Assembly (NCBI GenBank): GCA_030605835.1
Contig: JAUWHO010000047.1
Span: 1-46,077 of the forward strand
Direction: 5' to 3'
DNA: 46,077 nucleotides
Source of the DNA: Candidatus Zixiibacteriota bacterium
GTDB taxonomy: Bacteria; Zixibacteria; MSB-5A5; DG-27
The notes under the pieces are model-generated. The model was not told the origin of the DNA. It searched no databases and saw only the letters and a list, made by a program, of their open reading frames with translations. Below are positions 7,698-16,511 of the stretch, in pieces. Positions within the stretch are counted from its first letter, which is position 1. Each line of letters begins with the position of its first letter. Made by a program: the position numbers and the translations under genes.

Positions 7698-9704
7698 ATG
7701 CGGTTCAAACAACATCTCCTGACAGCCGTTTTTCTCGGCTTCTTAACAGGGTTCTATTTTCTACTTTTCGGTTCTGCAGCTTATCTAGCATCCTCCTGCT
7801 ATCCGAGTTCTTCCGGCTGCGACCGTCTCTTCGTCTTCAAGTTGCAGCTTTTCGCCAACATCCCTCTGTTTGTAATCATCGGGATCATCGTCGCGGTTCT
7901 CTTTTCCCTTCTGTCGAGGAGATTTAACTTCTCCAAAAGCGAAGGTGGAAGCATTTACCTTTTTTTCTTTTCGGGGCTTTCGATCTATCTCCAGTTCAAG
8001 CTCTTCTCCGGGAGTTACGTGGTGTCAGGCCTGCCGCCAGCCTTGAAGATTCTGATATATCCTTCGGCGGCTGTCGCGGTGATTCTTTTCATCAGCCTCC
8101 CTTACTTCCTGATGAGGAGAACGTTGGCCAAAGAGGATTCAGAGAATCGCCTGTTGGCTCTGGAGGGGATACTGGCGGGTCTACTTCTCCTTATGATCAT
8201 TTTGGGTCTAGTCAAACCGACCGCCTCCTGGTCAGCTCTGAGTCGCCGAACAGGGGAAGGCGGCAACATCCTCCTCATCACCGTTGATACATTGAGGGAC
8301 GACCATCTCTCTTACCGCGGTTATTCCCGAAGGACCTCCCCGAATATCGACAGTCTGGCCTCGGAAGGGGTGGTGTTCGAGAACGCTTACACCGCGGTTC
8401 CTCGCACCTTCCCCTCCTTGTGCTCCTTTCTGACCGGCAAATATGCTCACCGCCACGGAGCCAGAAATAACTTCCACCACGCCCTTCCGGATTTCAATCT
8501 CACCCTGCCGGAAATCCTCAAAGGGGAGGGTTACCTCACCGGGGCGGTGGTCACCAATCTGATGCTTCAGGCTCACAGGAAGCTCAGCCGGGGATTCGAC
8601 TACTACTTGGAGACGGATCACCAGAACTTCCAGGCTCAAAAGGTGCCGGCACTGCGGCTGCTGGATTTTTTGGGCTTGAGCTACCCCTTGCGCAGTTTCT
8701 GGGATAATCAAGCGCGACGAACAAAATCGGAGGCTCTGAAGTTCATCAAACAGAATAGGGACAGACAATTCTTTCTCTGGATACATTTCTTCGATCCCCA
8801 CATGGACTATAATCCCCCTAAAAAGTTCGCCGGTTTTTTCGACAAAGACTATGAAGGAAGATACTTAAATCACTTCCACTACGGGAAGATTCCTGCGGAG
8901 AGGATGATCTTTGAATGCCCCCTGAATGCGAGCGAGATTGAGCACGCAATCGCTTTATACAATGGAGAGATCCTCCACACCGACAACGAAATCGGGAGGC
9001 TTTTGGGTAAGCTCAAAGAATGGGGACTGTTCGAAAACAGCTTGATCATATTCTCCGCGGACCACGGCGAGAGTCTGGGGGAACACGGCTACTTTTTCGC
9101 TCACGGGGATCTGATCTATAACCCCTGTATGCACATTCCTCTCCTAATTAGATTCCCTGGCGGAGTGGTGAGAAAAAGAATTTCCACCCCGGTCTCCAGT
9201 GTGGACTTGATGCCGACCATACTTGATTTCTTAGGTGTGGAACCTCCTCAAGGGATCGATGGAGTTTCGCTTTTGCCGATTATCTTCGGAGGGGCTGAAC
9301 CGAGAAGGGGAATCTTCGGCGAATCCGGAATCTCGATTTTATCCTCTTCCAATCCCAGGATGAGAATCAAGCTCGCTCCTCAGAGACCGCCGGCTGTACC
9401 GCCGGAAGAATGGTTTAACCTCTGGGAGGAGGTGTTCAACCGCGCCAAATTCCGGATGATAGTCGAGGGTGACTGGAAGTTAATTTACACTCCCGACGGC
9501 GGATCCGGCTCTTTCGAACTCTATGATCTGGCTTCCGACCCCGCCGAGGAGACGAACCTATATGAGGAAGAAGCAGAGATTGCCGAGAGGATGCGGGGGA
9601 GACTCATGAACTGGGTGAAAGGGGATACTCTCCGAAATATCGAAGCGATATCGTACGATCGAGAGATGATCTCCAATCTGCAGAGTATAGGGTACCTTCG
9701 ATGA
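7698..9704 (+). CDS. membrane-anchored sulfatase-fold (alkaline phosphatase superfamily) enzyme
   Basis: 668 residues. About five transmembrane segments lie in the first 170 residues, followed by a periplasmic alkaline-phosphatase-superfamily domain of the sulfatase type. Metal-binding D197 is in LLITVDTLRDDHLSYRGY, and D455-H456 in SADHGESLGEHG. The nucleophile position is Thr (T237 in PRTFPSLCSFLTG). Formylglycine sulfatases need Cys or Ser there with an Arg two after Pro. A Thr nucleophile is known in phosphoglycerol and phosphoethanolamine transferases (LtaS, EptA), so a phosphotransferase or phosphatase role is more likely than sulfate ester cleavage. The C-terminus has YDLASDPAEETNLY and ends LQSIGYLR, as in many such proteins. 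A second relative is at 31957. The ribosome binding site is weak. Confidence 0.85.
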   Translation: MRFKQHLLTAVFLGFLTGFYFLLFGSAAYLASSCYPSSSGCDRLFVFKLQLFANIPLFVIIGIIVAVLFSLLSRRFNFSKSEGGSIYLFFFSGLSIYLQFKLFSGSYVVSGLPPALKILIYPSAAVAVILFISLPYFLMRRTLAKEDSENRLLALEGILAGLLLLMIILGLVKPTASWSALSRRTGEGGNILLITVDTLRDDHLSYRGYSRRTSPNIDSLASEGVVFENAYTAVPRTFPSLCSFLTGKYAHRHGARNNFHHALPDFNLTLPEILKGEGYLTGAVVTNLMLQAHRKLSRGFDYYLETDHQNFQAQKVPALRLLDFLGLSYPLRSFWDNQARRTKSEALKFIKQNRDRQFFLWIHFFDPHMDYNPPKKFAGFFDKDYEGRYLNHFHYGKIPAERMIFECPLNASEIEHAIALYNGEILHTDNEIGRLLGKLKEWGLFENSLIIFSADHGESLGEHGYFFAHGDLIYNPCMHIPLLIRFPGGVVRKRISTPVSSVDLMPTILDFLGVEPPQGIDGVSLLPIIFGGAEPRRGIFGESGISILSSSNPRMRIKLAPQRPPAVPPEEWFNLWEEVFNRAKFRMIVEGDWKLIYTPDGGSGSFELYDLASDPAEETNLYEEEAEIAERMRGRLMNWVKGDTLRNIEAISYDREMISNLQSIGYLR

Positions 9705-9715
9705 TACCTCGAAGG
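9695..9715 (+). other. hairpin across the sulfatase stop codon
   Basis: CCTTCGA (9695-9701) pairs perfectly with TCGAAGG (9709-9715) across the TGA stop at 9702-9704. There is no T-run, so it is not a standard terminator. It lies 26 bp before the mutS2 start. Confidence 0.5.
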
Positions 9716-9741
9716 GGGAGAATCCGCTATATTGAGCTGTC

Positions 9742-12108
9742 GTGGATGAACGCACCTTACAGGTCTTAGAATACGATAAGATCAGGGAGATCGTAGCCTC
9801 CTACGCCCTCTCCGACCCGGGAAGGGAAAAGGCGGCCTCCCTTCGGCCCTTAACCGACCCCTCATTGATTCTCTCCCAGCTCAAGGAGACCAGCGAGCTC
9901 AAGGAGGCGATAGAGAGTCAGGTGGGTCTTGCCTGGAGGTCGTTCAAGGAAGTTCGGCCCTATCTGCTCAAGGCCCAGCCTGAAGGCAGTCTTTTGCAGC
10001 CGGCAGAACTCCTGGCCATCGCGGATGTCATCTCTCTGTCTCAGGCGATCCTGAGATTCTTCAAGAAGAGAGGGGAGAGCTTCCCGGCGCTTCAGAAGAT
10101 AATTAGACCTCTCTCCCCCTTGGAGGAGCTTCGCTCTCTTATCGAGCAGTGTCTGGATTCGACCGGCGAGGTGAAGGATTCCGCCTCCAGGGAGCTGCGT
10201 TCCATAAGGAAAAGGTTGCGCCTCATCAAAGACCGCCTGTCGGAGAAACTCAAATCGCTGATCAGCTCGCCGCAGATACAGAAGATCCTGGCGGACAACA
10301 TCGTCACCTTCCGTCAGGACCGTTACGTCATTCCGGTCAGGGCTGAATCTCAGCACCTCTTGAAGGGCATTGTCCATGACCACAGCAGTTCCGGGGCGAC
10401 GGTCTTTATAGAGCCGATGGTGACGGTGGAGATGAACAACTCCCTGGGAGAGTTGGTCACCGAGGAGAAACGGGAGGTGGAGCGGATTCTAAAGAGGATT
10501 ACCTCGGTGGTGCGGGAGGATTTCGAAGCTTTGAAAGAGAACTCAGAGATTCTGGCGCGCCTCGACCTGATTTACGCCAAGGCCCGGTTTTCCCTCGAAT
10601 ACGGCGGGGTGGAGCCTTTGATGGAGGGTGATGCTCCCTTAACACTGGCAGAGGCTCGACATCCTCTGCTCTTGAAGGCGACGAAGGAGCTGGAGAAACA
10701 GGAGGTCGTGCCTCTCACCCTGAAGTTAGGGGAGAGGTTCAGAACTCTAGTCATAACCGGTCCCAACACCGGCGGCAAAACCGTTGCTCTCAAGACGGTG
10801 GGGCTGCTCTCCCTTATGGCCCAATCGGGGATGCATATTCCCGCCAAGGAGGGGACGAGACTGCCGGTATTTGAGAAGGTCTTCGCTGATGTCGGTGACG
10901 AGCAGTCGATTGAAGCCTCTCTGTCAACCTTCTCCTCCCACGTCAGACAGATCTCCAAAGCGCTGTCGGAGGCCGGGAAGGGGAGTCTGATTCTCTTGGA
11001 CGAGGTCGGAGTCGGCACCGACCCCGAAGAGGGAGCGGCTTTGGCGGAGGCGGTGGTCGAGTATCTCACCGGCTCGGGAGCGCTGACGATCGTCACCACC
11101 CATTACGGAGCTTTAAAAACTCTGGCGACGAAGATCCCCGGGGTGGAGAATGGCTCCATGGAGTTCGATTCGGAGAATTTCAAGCCCACCTTCAGATTTA
11201 TTTCCGGAATTCCGGGTTCAAGCTACGCCCTGGAGGTGGCCTCCAACTTAGGGATGTCAAAAGAGGTTTTGGGCCGAGCTTGGGATTTGGTGGGAGGTGA
11301 ACATCGGGACTTGAGCAAGCTTTTAGTGGAACTTCGCGAAAACCTCCAGGAGCTCTCCGCCGAGAGGAAGGAGCTGTCTGGCAGCCGGGAGGCGATCGAG
11401 GATTTGCAGAAGCTTTACAAGGACCGCCTCCAGAAAGTGAGGGCGGCGGAGAAAGAATTGAAAGGGAAAACTCTGAAGGAATCCAGGGAGGTTGTTGAGG
11501 CCACCAGGCGTCAGATGGAGACACTTCTCAGAGAAATCCAGAAGACTCAAGCGGAGAAAAAATCTGTAAAACGCTCCAGAGAAGCGTTGCAGGAGAAGCG
11601 GAGGGAATTGGAGGAGAAGCTGGAGGAATTTCAGGAAAAGCTTCCCGAAAAGGTTGAGCAATTCGTTCCCGGAGAGAGAGTGGAGATAAAGAGCTTAAAG
11701 ATTCCCGGGGAGGTGATATCCGAGCCAGATGCGAAAGGTCATGTTCGGGTACGCACTGCCAACTTGGTGGTGAGAGTGCCGGTGGCGGATTTAGCCAAAA
11801 AGCCCCCAGCAGAGGTTGGAACCAAGTATCCGGGCAAATCGAGCTACGACACCCCGGAGCGCGTCGGAACGGAGGCGGATTTGCGGGGCATGACCTTCGA
11901 GGAGGCCCAGCCAGTGATCGACAGATATCTGGACGAGGCGTTGCTTGTGGGGGTGGAGCAAGTATATATTATCCATGGCAAAGGAACGGGAGCGCTGCGG
12001 GAGAAGGTGCGGAAATACCTTTCCCGTTGTCCCCAGGTGGAATCACACCGCCTCGGCGCCTGGAATGAAGGTGGAGATGGGGTGACCATCGTTACTCTGA
12101 AAAAGTAG
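9742..12108 (+). CDS. mutS2: endonuclease MutS2
   Basis: MutS2 is a MutS-family ATPase with a C-terminal Smr nuclease domain. It suppresses homologous recombination and, in Bacillus subtilis, rescues collided ribosomes. The protein has 788 residues, the usual length. Core and lever domains occupy roughly 1-300; Walker A is GPNTGGKT (340-347), Walker B is LLDEVGVGTDPEEG, and the trans-acting HTTHYG-like block is IVTTHYGALK. A charged coiled coil (about 520-640) follows. The Smr domain begins with DLRGMTFEEA (about 713) and ends with the HGKGTGALREKVRKYL motif. The start is GTG; a nearby ATG is out of frame. Confidence 0.97.
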   Translation: MDERTLQVLEYDKIREIVASYALSDPGREKAASLRPLTDPSLILSQLKETSELKEAIESQVGLAWRSFKEVRPYLLKAQPEGSLLQPAELLAIADVISLSQAILRFFKKRGESFPALQKIIRPLSPLEELRSLIEQCLDSTGEVKDSASRELRSIRKRLRLIKDRLSEKLKSLISSPQIQKILADNIVTFRQDRYVIPVRAESQHLLKGIVHDHSSSGATVFIEPMVTVEMNNSLGELVTEEKREVERILKRITSVVREDFEALKENSEILARLDLIYAKARFSLEYGGVEPLMEGDAPLTLAEARHPLLLKATKELEKQEVVPLTLKLGERFRTLVITGPNTGGKTVALKTVGLLSLMAQSGMHIPAKEGTRLPVFEKVFADVGDEQSIEASLSTFSSHVRQISKALSEAGKGSLILLDEVGVGTDPEEGAALAEAVVEYLTGSGALTIVTTHYGALKTLATKIPGVENGSMEFDSENFKPTFRFISGIPGSSYALEVASNLGMSKEVLGRAWDLVGGEHRDLSKLLVELRENLQELSAERKELSGSREAIEDLQKLYKDRLQKVRAAEKELKGKTLKESREVVEATRRQMETLLREIQKTQAEKKSVKRSREALQEKRRELEEKLEEFQEKLPEKVEQFVPGERVEIKSLKIPGEVISEPDAKGHVRVRTANLVVRVPVADLAKKPPAEVGTKYPGKSSYDTPERVGTEADLRGMTFEEAQPVIDRYLDEALLVGVEQVYIIHGKGTGALREKVRKYLSRCPQVESHRLGAWNEGGDGVTIVTLKK

Positions 12109-12170
12109 ATGGGTGCAGGGGTACAACCCGTGCACCAGCAGATAATAATAGACCTGTATGCTCTCTGAAG

Positions 12171-12355
12171 GGCAGCCCGGGGCCTCTGCCCCGGAGGAAT
12201 TGGCCGTGCCGCCAGATGCCCACATCTGGCGGACAAGCAACTGTAGAATGTGGGCATTCGACAGGACAGAGAACATCGAGCGATGGAAGGGTAGCCTGGG
12301 GCCTCTGCCCCGGGAGGTACCTGCAGGTGTGCCAGAGGTCCACATCTGACACAAG
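12171..12355. repeat. two copies of a double-hairpin repeat element
   Basis: Two imperfect copies about 118 bp apart (12171-12240 and 12289-12355) in the mutS2-dnaG gap. Each has a G+C-rich hairpin, then a second hairpin, then ACAAGC. In copy 1 CCGGGGC-CTCT-GCCCCGG (12177-12194) is followed by CCGCCAGATG-CCCA-CATCTGGCGG (12209-12232, a perfect 10-bp stem). Copy 2 keeps the first hairpin with one G-U pair (12295-12314) and a decayed second hairpin (12328-12353). It looks like a REP-like or non-autonomous mobile element. No terminator T-run is present. Confidence 0.75.
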
Positions 12356-12404
12356 CCAATAACGAAATCGCAATGAATCCCTCAAGGTAATAGCGTAAAC
12401 TGAT

Positions 12405-14183
12405 ATGCCTATCCCTCCTGACATTGTCGCCAGGGTGAGAGAGGCCTCCGACATCGTGGAGGTGATCTCTCGCTTCGTCCCATTGAAGAAACAGGGGAAA
12501 AGATTTGTGGCTCTCTGTCCTTTTCACAGCGAGAAGGCCCCCTCCTTCTCGGTTTCGCCCGACAAACAGCTCTATTACTGTTTCGGATGTCAGGCCGGCG
12601 GCAACGTCATAAGCTTCCTTATGGCTCACGAGAAGATGGAGTTCACCGAGGCCGTCAAATACCTGGCGGATTTGGCCGGAATAAAGATTCCGGAAAAGAG
12701 AGAAACTCAGAAGGAAACTGAAAGAAAAGCGGAGCTGTGGCAGGCAAACAACCTGGCCCTCGACTATTTTTCCCGCTGCCTCAGGAACGAAGGAGTCGGG
12801 AAGCCCGCCAGAAGCTATCTTGCCAAACGAGGTATCGACAAGAAAACTGTCGACACCTTCAGCATTGGCTATGCCCCAGATATGTGGGACGGACTGATAA
12901 AATATGCCAGGAGCAAGAAATTCGATTTGAAGATCTTAGAGGAGGCTCATCTTCTCCAGAGAAGTGAGAAGAGCGGTGACCTGTTCGACTTCTTCCGAGG
13001 ACGCCTCATCTTTCCGATACACGCCATCTCCGGGAAGATTCTGGGCTTCGGCGGGCGGGCGTTGAAGGATGACCAACAGCCCAAATATTTGAACTCCCCG
13101 GAATCTCCGATATATCAAAAAAGAACAGTCCTCTATGGGCTTTTCCAGACCAAGGATAGTATTGAAAAGAAAAGGGCAGCGATTCTGGTGGAGGGTTACA
13201 CTGATCTTGTATCCATTTACCAGAACGGGTTCGATAATGTCGCCGCCGTCTCCGGGACCGCTTTTACACTGGAACAGGCAAGGCTCCTCTCTCGGTTCGC
13301 AGATGAGGTTTTCGTCCTCTTCGACAGCGACCAGGCCGGAAGCTCTGCGGCTTTAAGGTCTGTCGAGCATCTTTTCGCTGCCGGCTTAGAGGTGAAGCTC
13401 ATTGCCCTTCCTGCCGGGGAGGACCCGGATTCTCTTATACGGGGAAGAGGACCAAAAGCCCTCGAGGAGCTATTAGCAGCACCGCTCTCGTTCTTCGAGT
13501 TCAAAGAGAGACAATTCGGCAAGCCCTTTCCGGAGCTGACTATGCGGGAGCAGGAGGAGTTCTTAAGGGAGATGGCGGATCTGGCCTCTCAGATTGGCGG
13601 CCTAGATCGTCGCTCCCTCTTCGTGGAGAGCCTGGTTCAGCATTTCAAACTGCGAGACGAGACGGTGAGAGGTTTCCTCAAGAGAAGGAAGTCCACCAAG
13701 GAGAAGGCAGAAGAAAAGATAAGCGAACGCGGGGAGGAATCTATCGAGGTGGAGTTTTTGAACCTGCTCATCACCCGCAAGGATTTCATCCCAGAGGCAA
13801 AAAAGACCATATCCCCGGAGACCTTCCAGGAGCCTGGTTGTCGAGAGGTTTTAGGTTCCATATACGAAGCTTCTGAAGAGGAGGGAGAGATTTCGTTTCA
13901 GGATATCTTTGAGCTGGCCTCTGACCAGAGGGCCAAAGATGCTATTTTGAGGAGCGCTCACGTCGATTTCGGAGAGGTTTCCCCGGAGTTGCTGTTCGAG
14001 GATTATCTGAGAAAATTCAAGTCCCGGGAGATTTCGGCTCGCCTTCGCAAGTTGAAGAGAGCTGTGGAAGTGGCGGAAAAATCCGGCGACGCAGTGAAGA
14101 CCAACCAGCTTCTGCGACAGTATCAAAAGCTTAAAACTGATATGGCGGGCTGGAAACCTGATCAGGGCGTCTCCGGGAGTTGA
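12405..14183 (+). CDS. dnaG: DNA primase
   Basis: DnaG makes the RNA primers for replication and binds the replicative helicase through its C-terminal domain. It has 592 residues, the usual length. The CHC2-type zinc site is C38, H41, C59, C62 (CPFHSEKAPSF, YYCFGCQAGG). The Toprim core follows, with FGGRALKDD, the catalytic Glu in AILVEGYTDLVS and the acidic FVLFDSDQAGS. From about residue 430 the protein is charged and helical and serves as the helicase-binding domain. The start codon is ATG without an obvious strong ribosome binding site. There is no rpoD downstream, unlike the classical rpsU-dnaG-rpoD operon. Confidence 0.97.
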   Translation: MPIPPDIVARVREASDIVEVISRFVPLKKQGKRFVALCPFHSEKAPSFSVSPDKQLYYCFGCQAGGNVISFLMAHEKMEFTEAVKYLADLAGIKIPEKRETQKETERKAELWQANNLALDYFSRCLRNEGVGKPARSYLAKRGIDKKTVDTFSIGYAPDMWDGLIKYARSKKFDLKILEEAHLLQRSEKSGDLFDFFRGRLIFPIHAISGKILGFGGRALKDDQQPKYLNSPESPIYQKRTVLYGLFQTKDSIEKKRAAILVEGYTDLVSIYQNGFDNVAAVSGTAFTLEQARLLSRFADEVFVLFDSDQAGSSAALRSVEHLFAAGLEVKLIALPAGEDPDSLIRGRGPKALEELLAAPLSFFEFKERQFGKPFPELTMREQEEFLREMADLASQIGGLDRRSLFVESLVQHFKLRDETVRGFLKRRKSTKEKAEEKISERGEESIEVEFLNLLITRKDFIPEAKKTISPETFQEPGCREVLGSIYEASEEEGEISFQDIFELASDQRAKDAILRSAHVDFGEVSPELLFEDYLRKFKSREISARLRKLKRAVEVAEKSGDAVKTNQLLRQYQKLKTDMAGWKPDQGVSGS

Positions 14184-14198
14184 TGGTGTTTGCTCGCC

Positions 14199-14219
14199 CC
14201 GCCCGGGAGTGACGGGCGG
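14199..14219 (+). other. G+C-rich hairpin downstream of dnaG
   Basis: CCGCCCG (14199-14205) and CGGGCGG (14213-14219) with a 7-nt loop, 15 bp after the dnaG stop. There is no T-run; it may end the operon or stabilise the mRNA. Confidence 0.45.
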
Positions 14220-14369
14220 TGGTGAGATTGAATTCCTCTCTGAGCCAAGCGTCAGTGCAGGGCCTCCCCCTTTGGCGGTCGGAACTCCTGCTCCGGGAAA
14301 CAGTTTTCCCGAAGGGACATCTCCCACGGGCTATCTCGAATCCGATATGCCGGCAATGCCAATTATGTC

Positions 14370-14398
14370 TTGATATTGAACATTTGCAGTGTTATTTT
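14370..14398 (+). promoter_or_regulatory. candidate promoter of the alcohol dehydrogenase gene
   Basis: TTGATA (14370-14375), 17 bp, TATTTT (14393-14398). The -10 hexamer is the same as in the candidate promoters at 21166 and 45066. The predicted start at about 14405 leaves a leader of about 24 nt. Confidence 0.5.
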
Positions 14399-14428
14399 CG
14401 AAGAGCACTGGCAGATTTGGAGAGAAAG

Positions 14429-15622
14429 ATGCATAATTTTGAGTTCATCCTTCCAACCAAAATAGTATTCGGCGTCGGCGAGATTAACAGGGTCGGAAAA
14501 GAGGCCGAAAAGCTGGGGAGAAGACCGCTTCTGGTCACTGGCAAGACCTCCATGCAGAGATTGGGGATCTTGGATAAGGTGACGTCCCTTCTAAACAAAG
14601 AGGGATTGGAGGTTGTCCTCTACGACAAGATTGAACCAAATCCCCGAGTGACTACGGTGGACGAGGGCGGAGAGTTGGCCAAATCCAAAAAGTGTGACTT
14701 CGTCATCGGGCTGGGAGGCGGAAGCCCCATGGACGCCGCCAAGGCCATCGCCGTCAGGGCTTGCGTCGATGATACCATCTGGAATTACATTTACCACGGG
14801 CAGGGTGAGACTTTCAGAGAGGTGGAGAGGGCTTTGCCGATAATGACGCTTCCCACCATCGCCGCCACCGGCTCGGAGGCCGACCCTGGTGGGGTAATCA
14901 CCAACTGGGAAACCCACGAGAAGGCGGTGATCTTCTCTCCTCATCTTTTCCCCAGGGTCTCCATCGTCGACCCGGAGCTGACCGTGAGCACTTCCCCGGA
15001 GATCACCTCCGACGGGGCCGTCGATATCATCTGCCACGTCATTGAGAGTTACTTCACCGCCACCTCCCCGGCACCTTTGCAGGACCGCCTCTCCGAGGGG
15101 ATCATAAAGACGGTGATGGACAGTTTAGAAAGAGCCTTGAGCGATCCGGAAAGCTTAGAGGCCAGAAGCAATCTATCCTGGTGTTCTTCGTTGGCCCTCT
15201 CCGGACTGATCAATTCCGGTCGTGGTGGGGGCATGCCGATGCACGCCATCGAACACGCTATCAGCGGACATTACGACATCTCGCACGGGCGCGGCTTAGC
15301 CTTAATCCTACCACCGATCATGGACTACACTCACGAATACCGTCCGGAGAAATATGCGCAGCTAGCCAAGAACGTCTTCGAGATTGACACTATCGGCTTG
15401 CCGATTATAGAAGGGGCTAAGTTGGGGGTTAAGGCTATGAGGGACTGGCTGAAATCCGTGGAGATGTACACAACGTTTTCATCTCTGGGGATCACGAGCC
15501 CCAAATACGAGCAGATGGCGGAAGATACTATCCGAGTTTACGGGGGCGACAGAGGTTTTCTCGTTAATCCTCGAAAACTGCACCGTGAGGACATAATAAA
15601 CCTCTTGAAGATGGCAGAATAA
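14429..15622 (+). CDS. iron-containing alcohol dehydrogenase
   Basis: NAD(P)H-dependent, iron-containing alcohol dehydrogenase of the BdhA/YqhD/DhaT group, reducing aldehydes such as butyraldehyde or related carbonyls. It has 397 residues from the chosen ATG (MHNFEFILPTKIVFGVG), typical of the family. The NAD-binding region has IGLGGGSPMDAAKAIAV. Metal ligands are in the D-x3-H pattern SDGAVDIICHVIESY and the MHAIEHAISGHYDISHGRG region. The start is placed at 14429, after GGAGAG; the open frame continues upstream to 14219 but without family similarity. It is followed 13 bp later by a UbiA-family gene, so the four genes to 18043 may be one module. The substrate is not known. Confidence 0.9.
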   Translation: MHNFEFILPTKIVFGVGEINRVGKEAEKLGRRPLLVTGKTSMQRLGILDKVTSLLNKEGLEVVLYDKIEPNPRVTTVDEGGELAKSKKCDFVIGLGGGSPMDAAKAIAVRACVDDTIWNYIYHGQGETFREVERALPIMTLPTIAATGSEADPGGVITNWETHEKAVIFSPHLFPRVSIVDPELTVSTSPEITSDGAVDIICHVIESYFTATSPAPLQDRLSEGIIKTVMDSLERALSDPESLEARSNLSWCSSLALSGLINSGRGGGMPMHAIEHAISGHYDISHGRGLALILPPIMDYTHEYRPEKYAQLAKNVFEIDTIGLPIIEGAKLGVKAMRDWLKSVEMYTTFSSLGITSPKYEQMAEDTIRVYGGDRGFLVNPRKLHREDIINLLKMAE

Positions 15623-15635
15623 GTCGGGAGAGCTG

Positions 15636-16508
15636 ATGCTTAAGGACCTAATCGAGATTGCCCGCCCCCATCAATGGGTGAAGAATTCTCTCCTGTTCGC
15701 CAGCTTGGTATTCTCGCAGAGCTTCACGAATGTGTTCATGGTAGAGAGAGCGGTTTTGGGGTTTATCCTCTTTTGTGCCCTCTCCAGCGCGGTATACATA
15801 ATAAACGACATCACCGACAGAGGTGCCGACCGAGTCCATCCCGAAAAGAGAAACCGGCCCCTTGCCGCGGGAAGGTTGTCGGTGAGCGTGGCCTTAGTCT
15901 TGGCCTCATTTCTCTTAGCGTTCTCGCTTCTCGGGAGCTTCTGGCTCCGGACCAGTTTTGGCTATTGCGCCTTAGGATACCTCGGACTGAATCTGGCATA
16001 TTCGTTTCTCCTAAAACATGTCGTCATCATCGACGTCATGACGGTGGCCCTGGGATTCGTGCTCAGGGCGGTCGCCGGGGCGTATGCCATCAACGTGAGA
16101 ATCTCCTCCTGGCTGATCGTCTGCACCATCCTTTTGGCGCTTTTCTTGGCCTTTGGAAAGAGACGCCACGAACTGATCAGCCTCCCGGAAAAGGCAGTTG
16201 AGCACCGCAGGATCTTAAGCCAATACAGTGTCAGCTTCCTAGACCAGATGATGGGGGTGGCGACGGCCTGCACTGTAATTGCATACACCTTCTATACTCT
16301 GTCTCCAGAGGTGAAGGCAAAATTCGGGGGAGCGAGTCTGGAGTTGACGATTCCCTTCGTCCTCTATGGGATTTTCCGCTATCAGTATCTGATTTATCAA
16401 AAGGACTCCGGTGGGAATCCCACGAAATCGCTGCTGAGCGATCTGCCGATTCTGATAAACATCTTTCTGTGGTTAGCCGCGTTTGTAGCTTTGGTGCTTT
16501 TGAGGTGA
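15636..16508 (+). CDS. UbiA-family prenyl-phosphate phosphoribosyltransferase (DPPR synthase-like)
   Basis: An integral membrane enzyme of the UbiA superfamily, closest by pattern to decaprenyl-phosphate phosphoribosyltransferase, which joins PRPP to decaprenyl phosphate. It has 290 residues and about nine membrane helices. The first Asp-rich metal site is N57-D58-x2-D61-x3-D65, followed by PEKRNRPLAAG. The N-terminal PHQWVKNSLLFASLVFSQ is typical of this subgroup. In mycobacteria the product feeds arabinan synthesis; the role in other phyla is not settled. It overlaps no gene but is spaced 13 bp from the dehydrogenase and 3 bp from the DUF362 gene, so a common transcript is likely. Ribosome binding site: GGGAG. 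Confidence 0.88.
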   Translation: MLKDLIEIARPHQWVKNSLLFASLVFSQSFTNVFMVERAVLGFILFCALSSAVYIINDITDRGADRVHPEKRNRPLAAGRLSVSVALVLASFLLAFSLLGSFWLRTSFGYCALGYLGLNLAYSFLLKHVVIIDVMTVALGFVLRAVAGAYAINVRISSWLIVCTILLALFLAFGKRRHELISLPEKAVEHRRILSQYSVSFLDQMMGVATACTVIAYTFYTLSPEVKAKFGGASLELTIPFVLYGIFRYQYLIYQKDSGGNPTKSLLSDLPILINIFLWLAAFVALVLLR

Positions 16509-16511
16509 AGA

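Noticed and set aside
12043-12629. Minus-strand frames across the mutS2-dnaG gap
   Set aside because: They run through the hairpin repeats and the ends of two real genes; no support for translation.
14219-14428. N-terminal extension of the iron alcohol dehydrogenase
   Set aside because: The extra 70 residues have no family similarity, and a good ribosome binding site and promoter lie just before the ATG at 14429.
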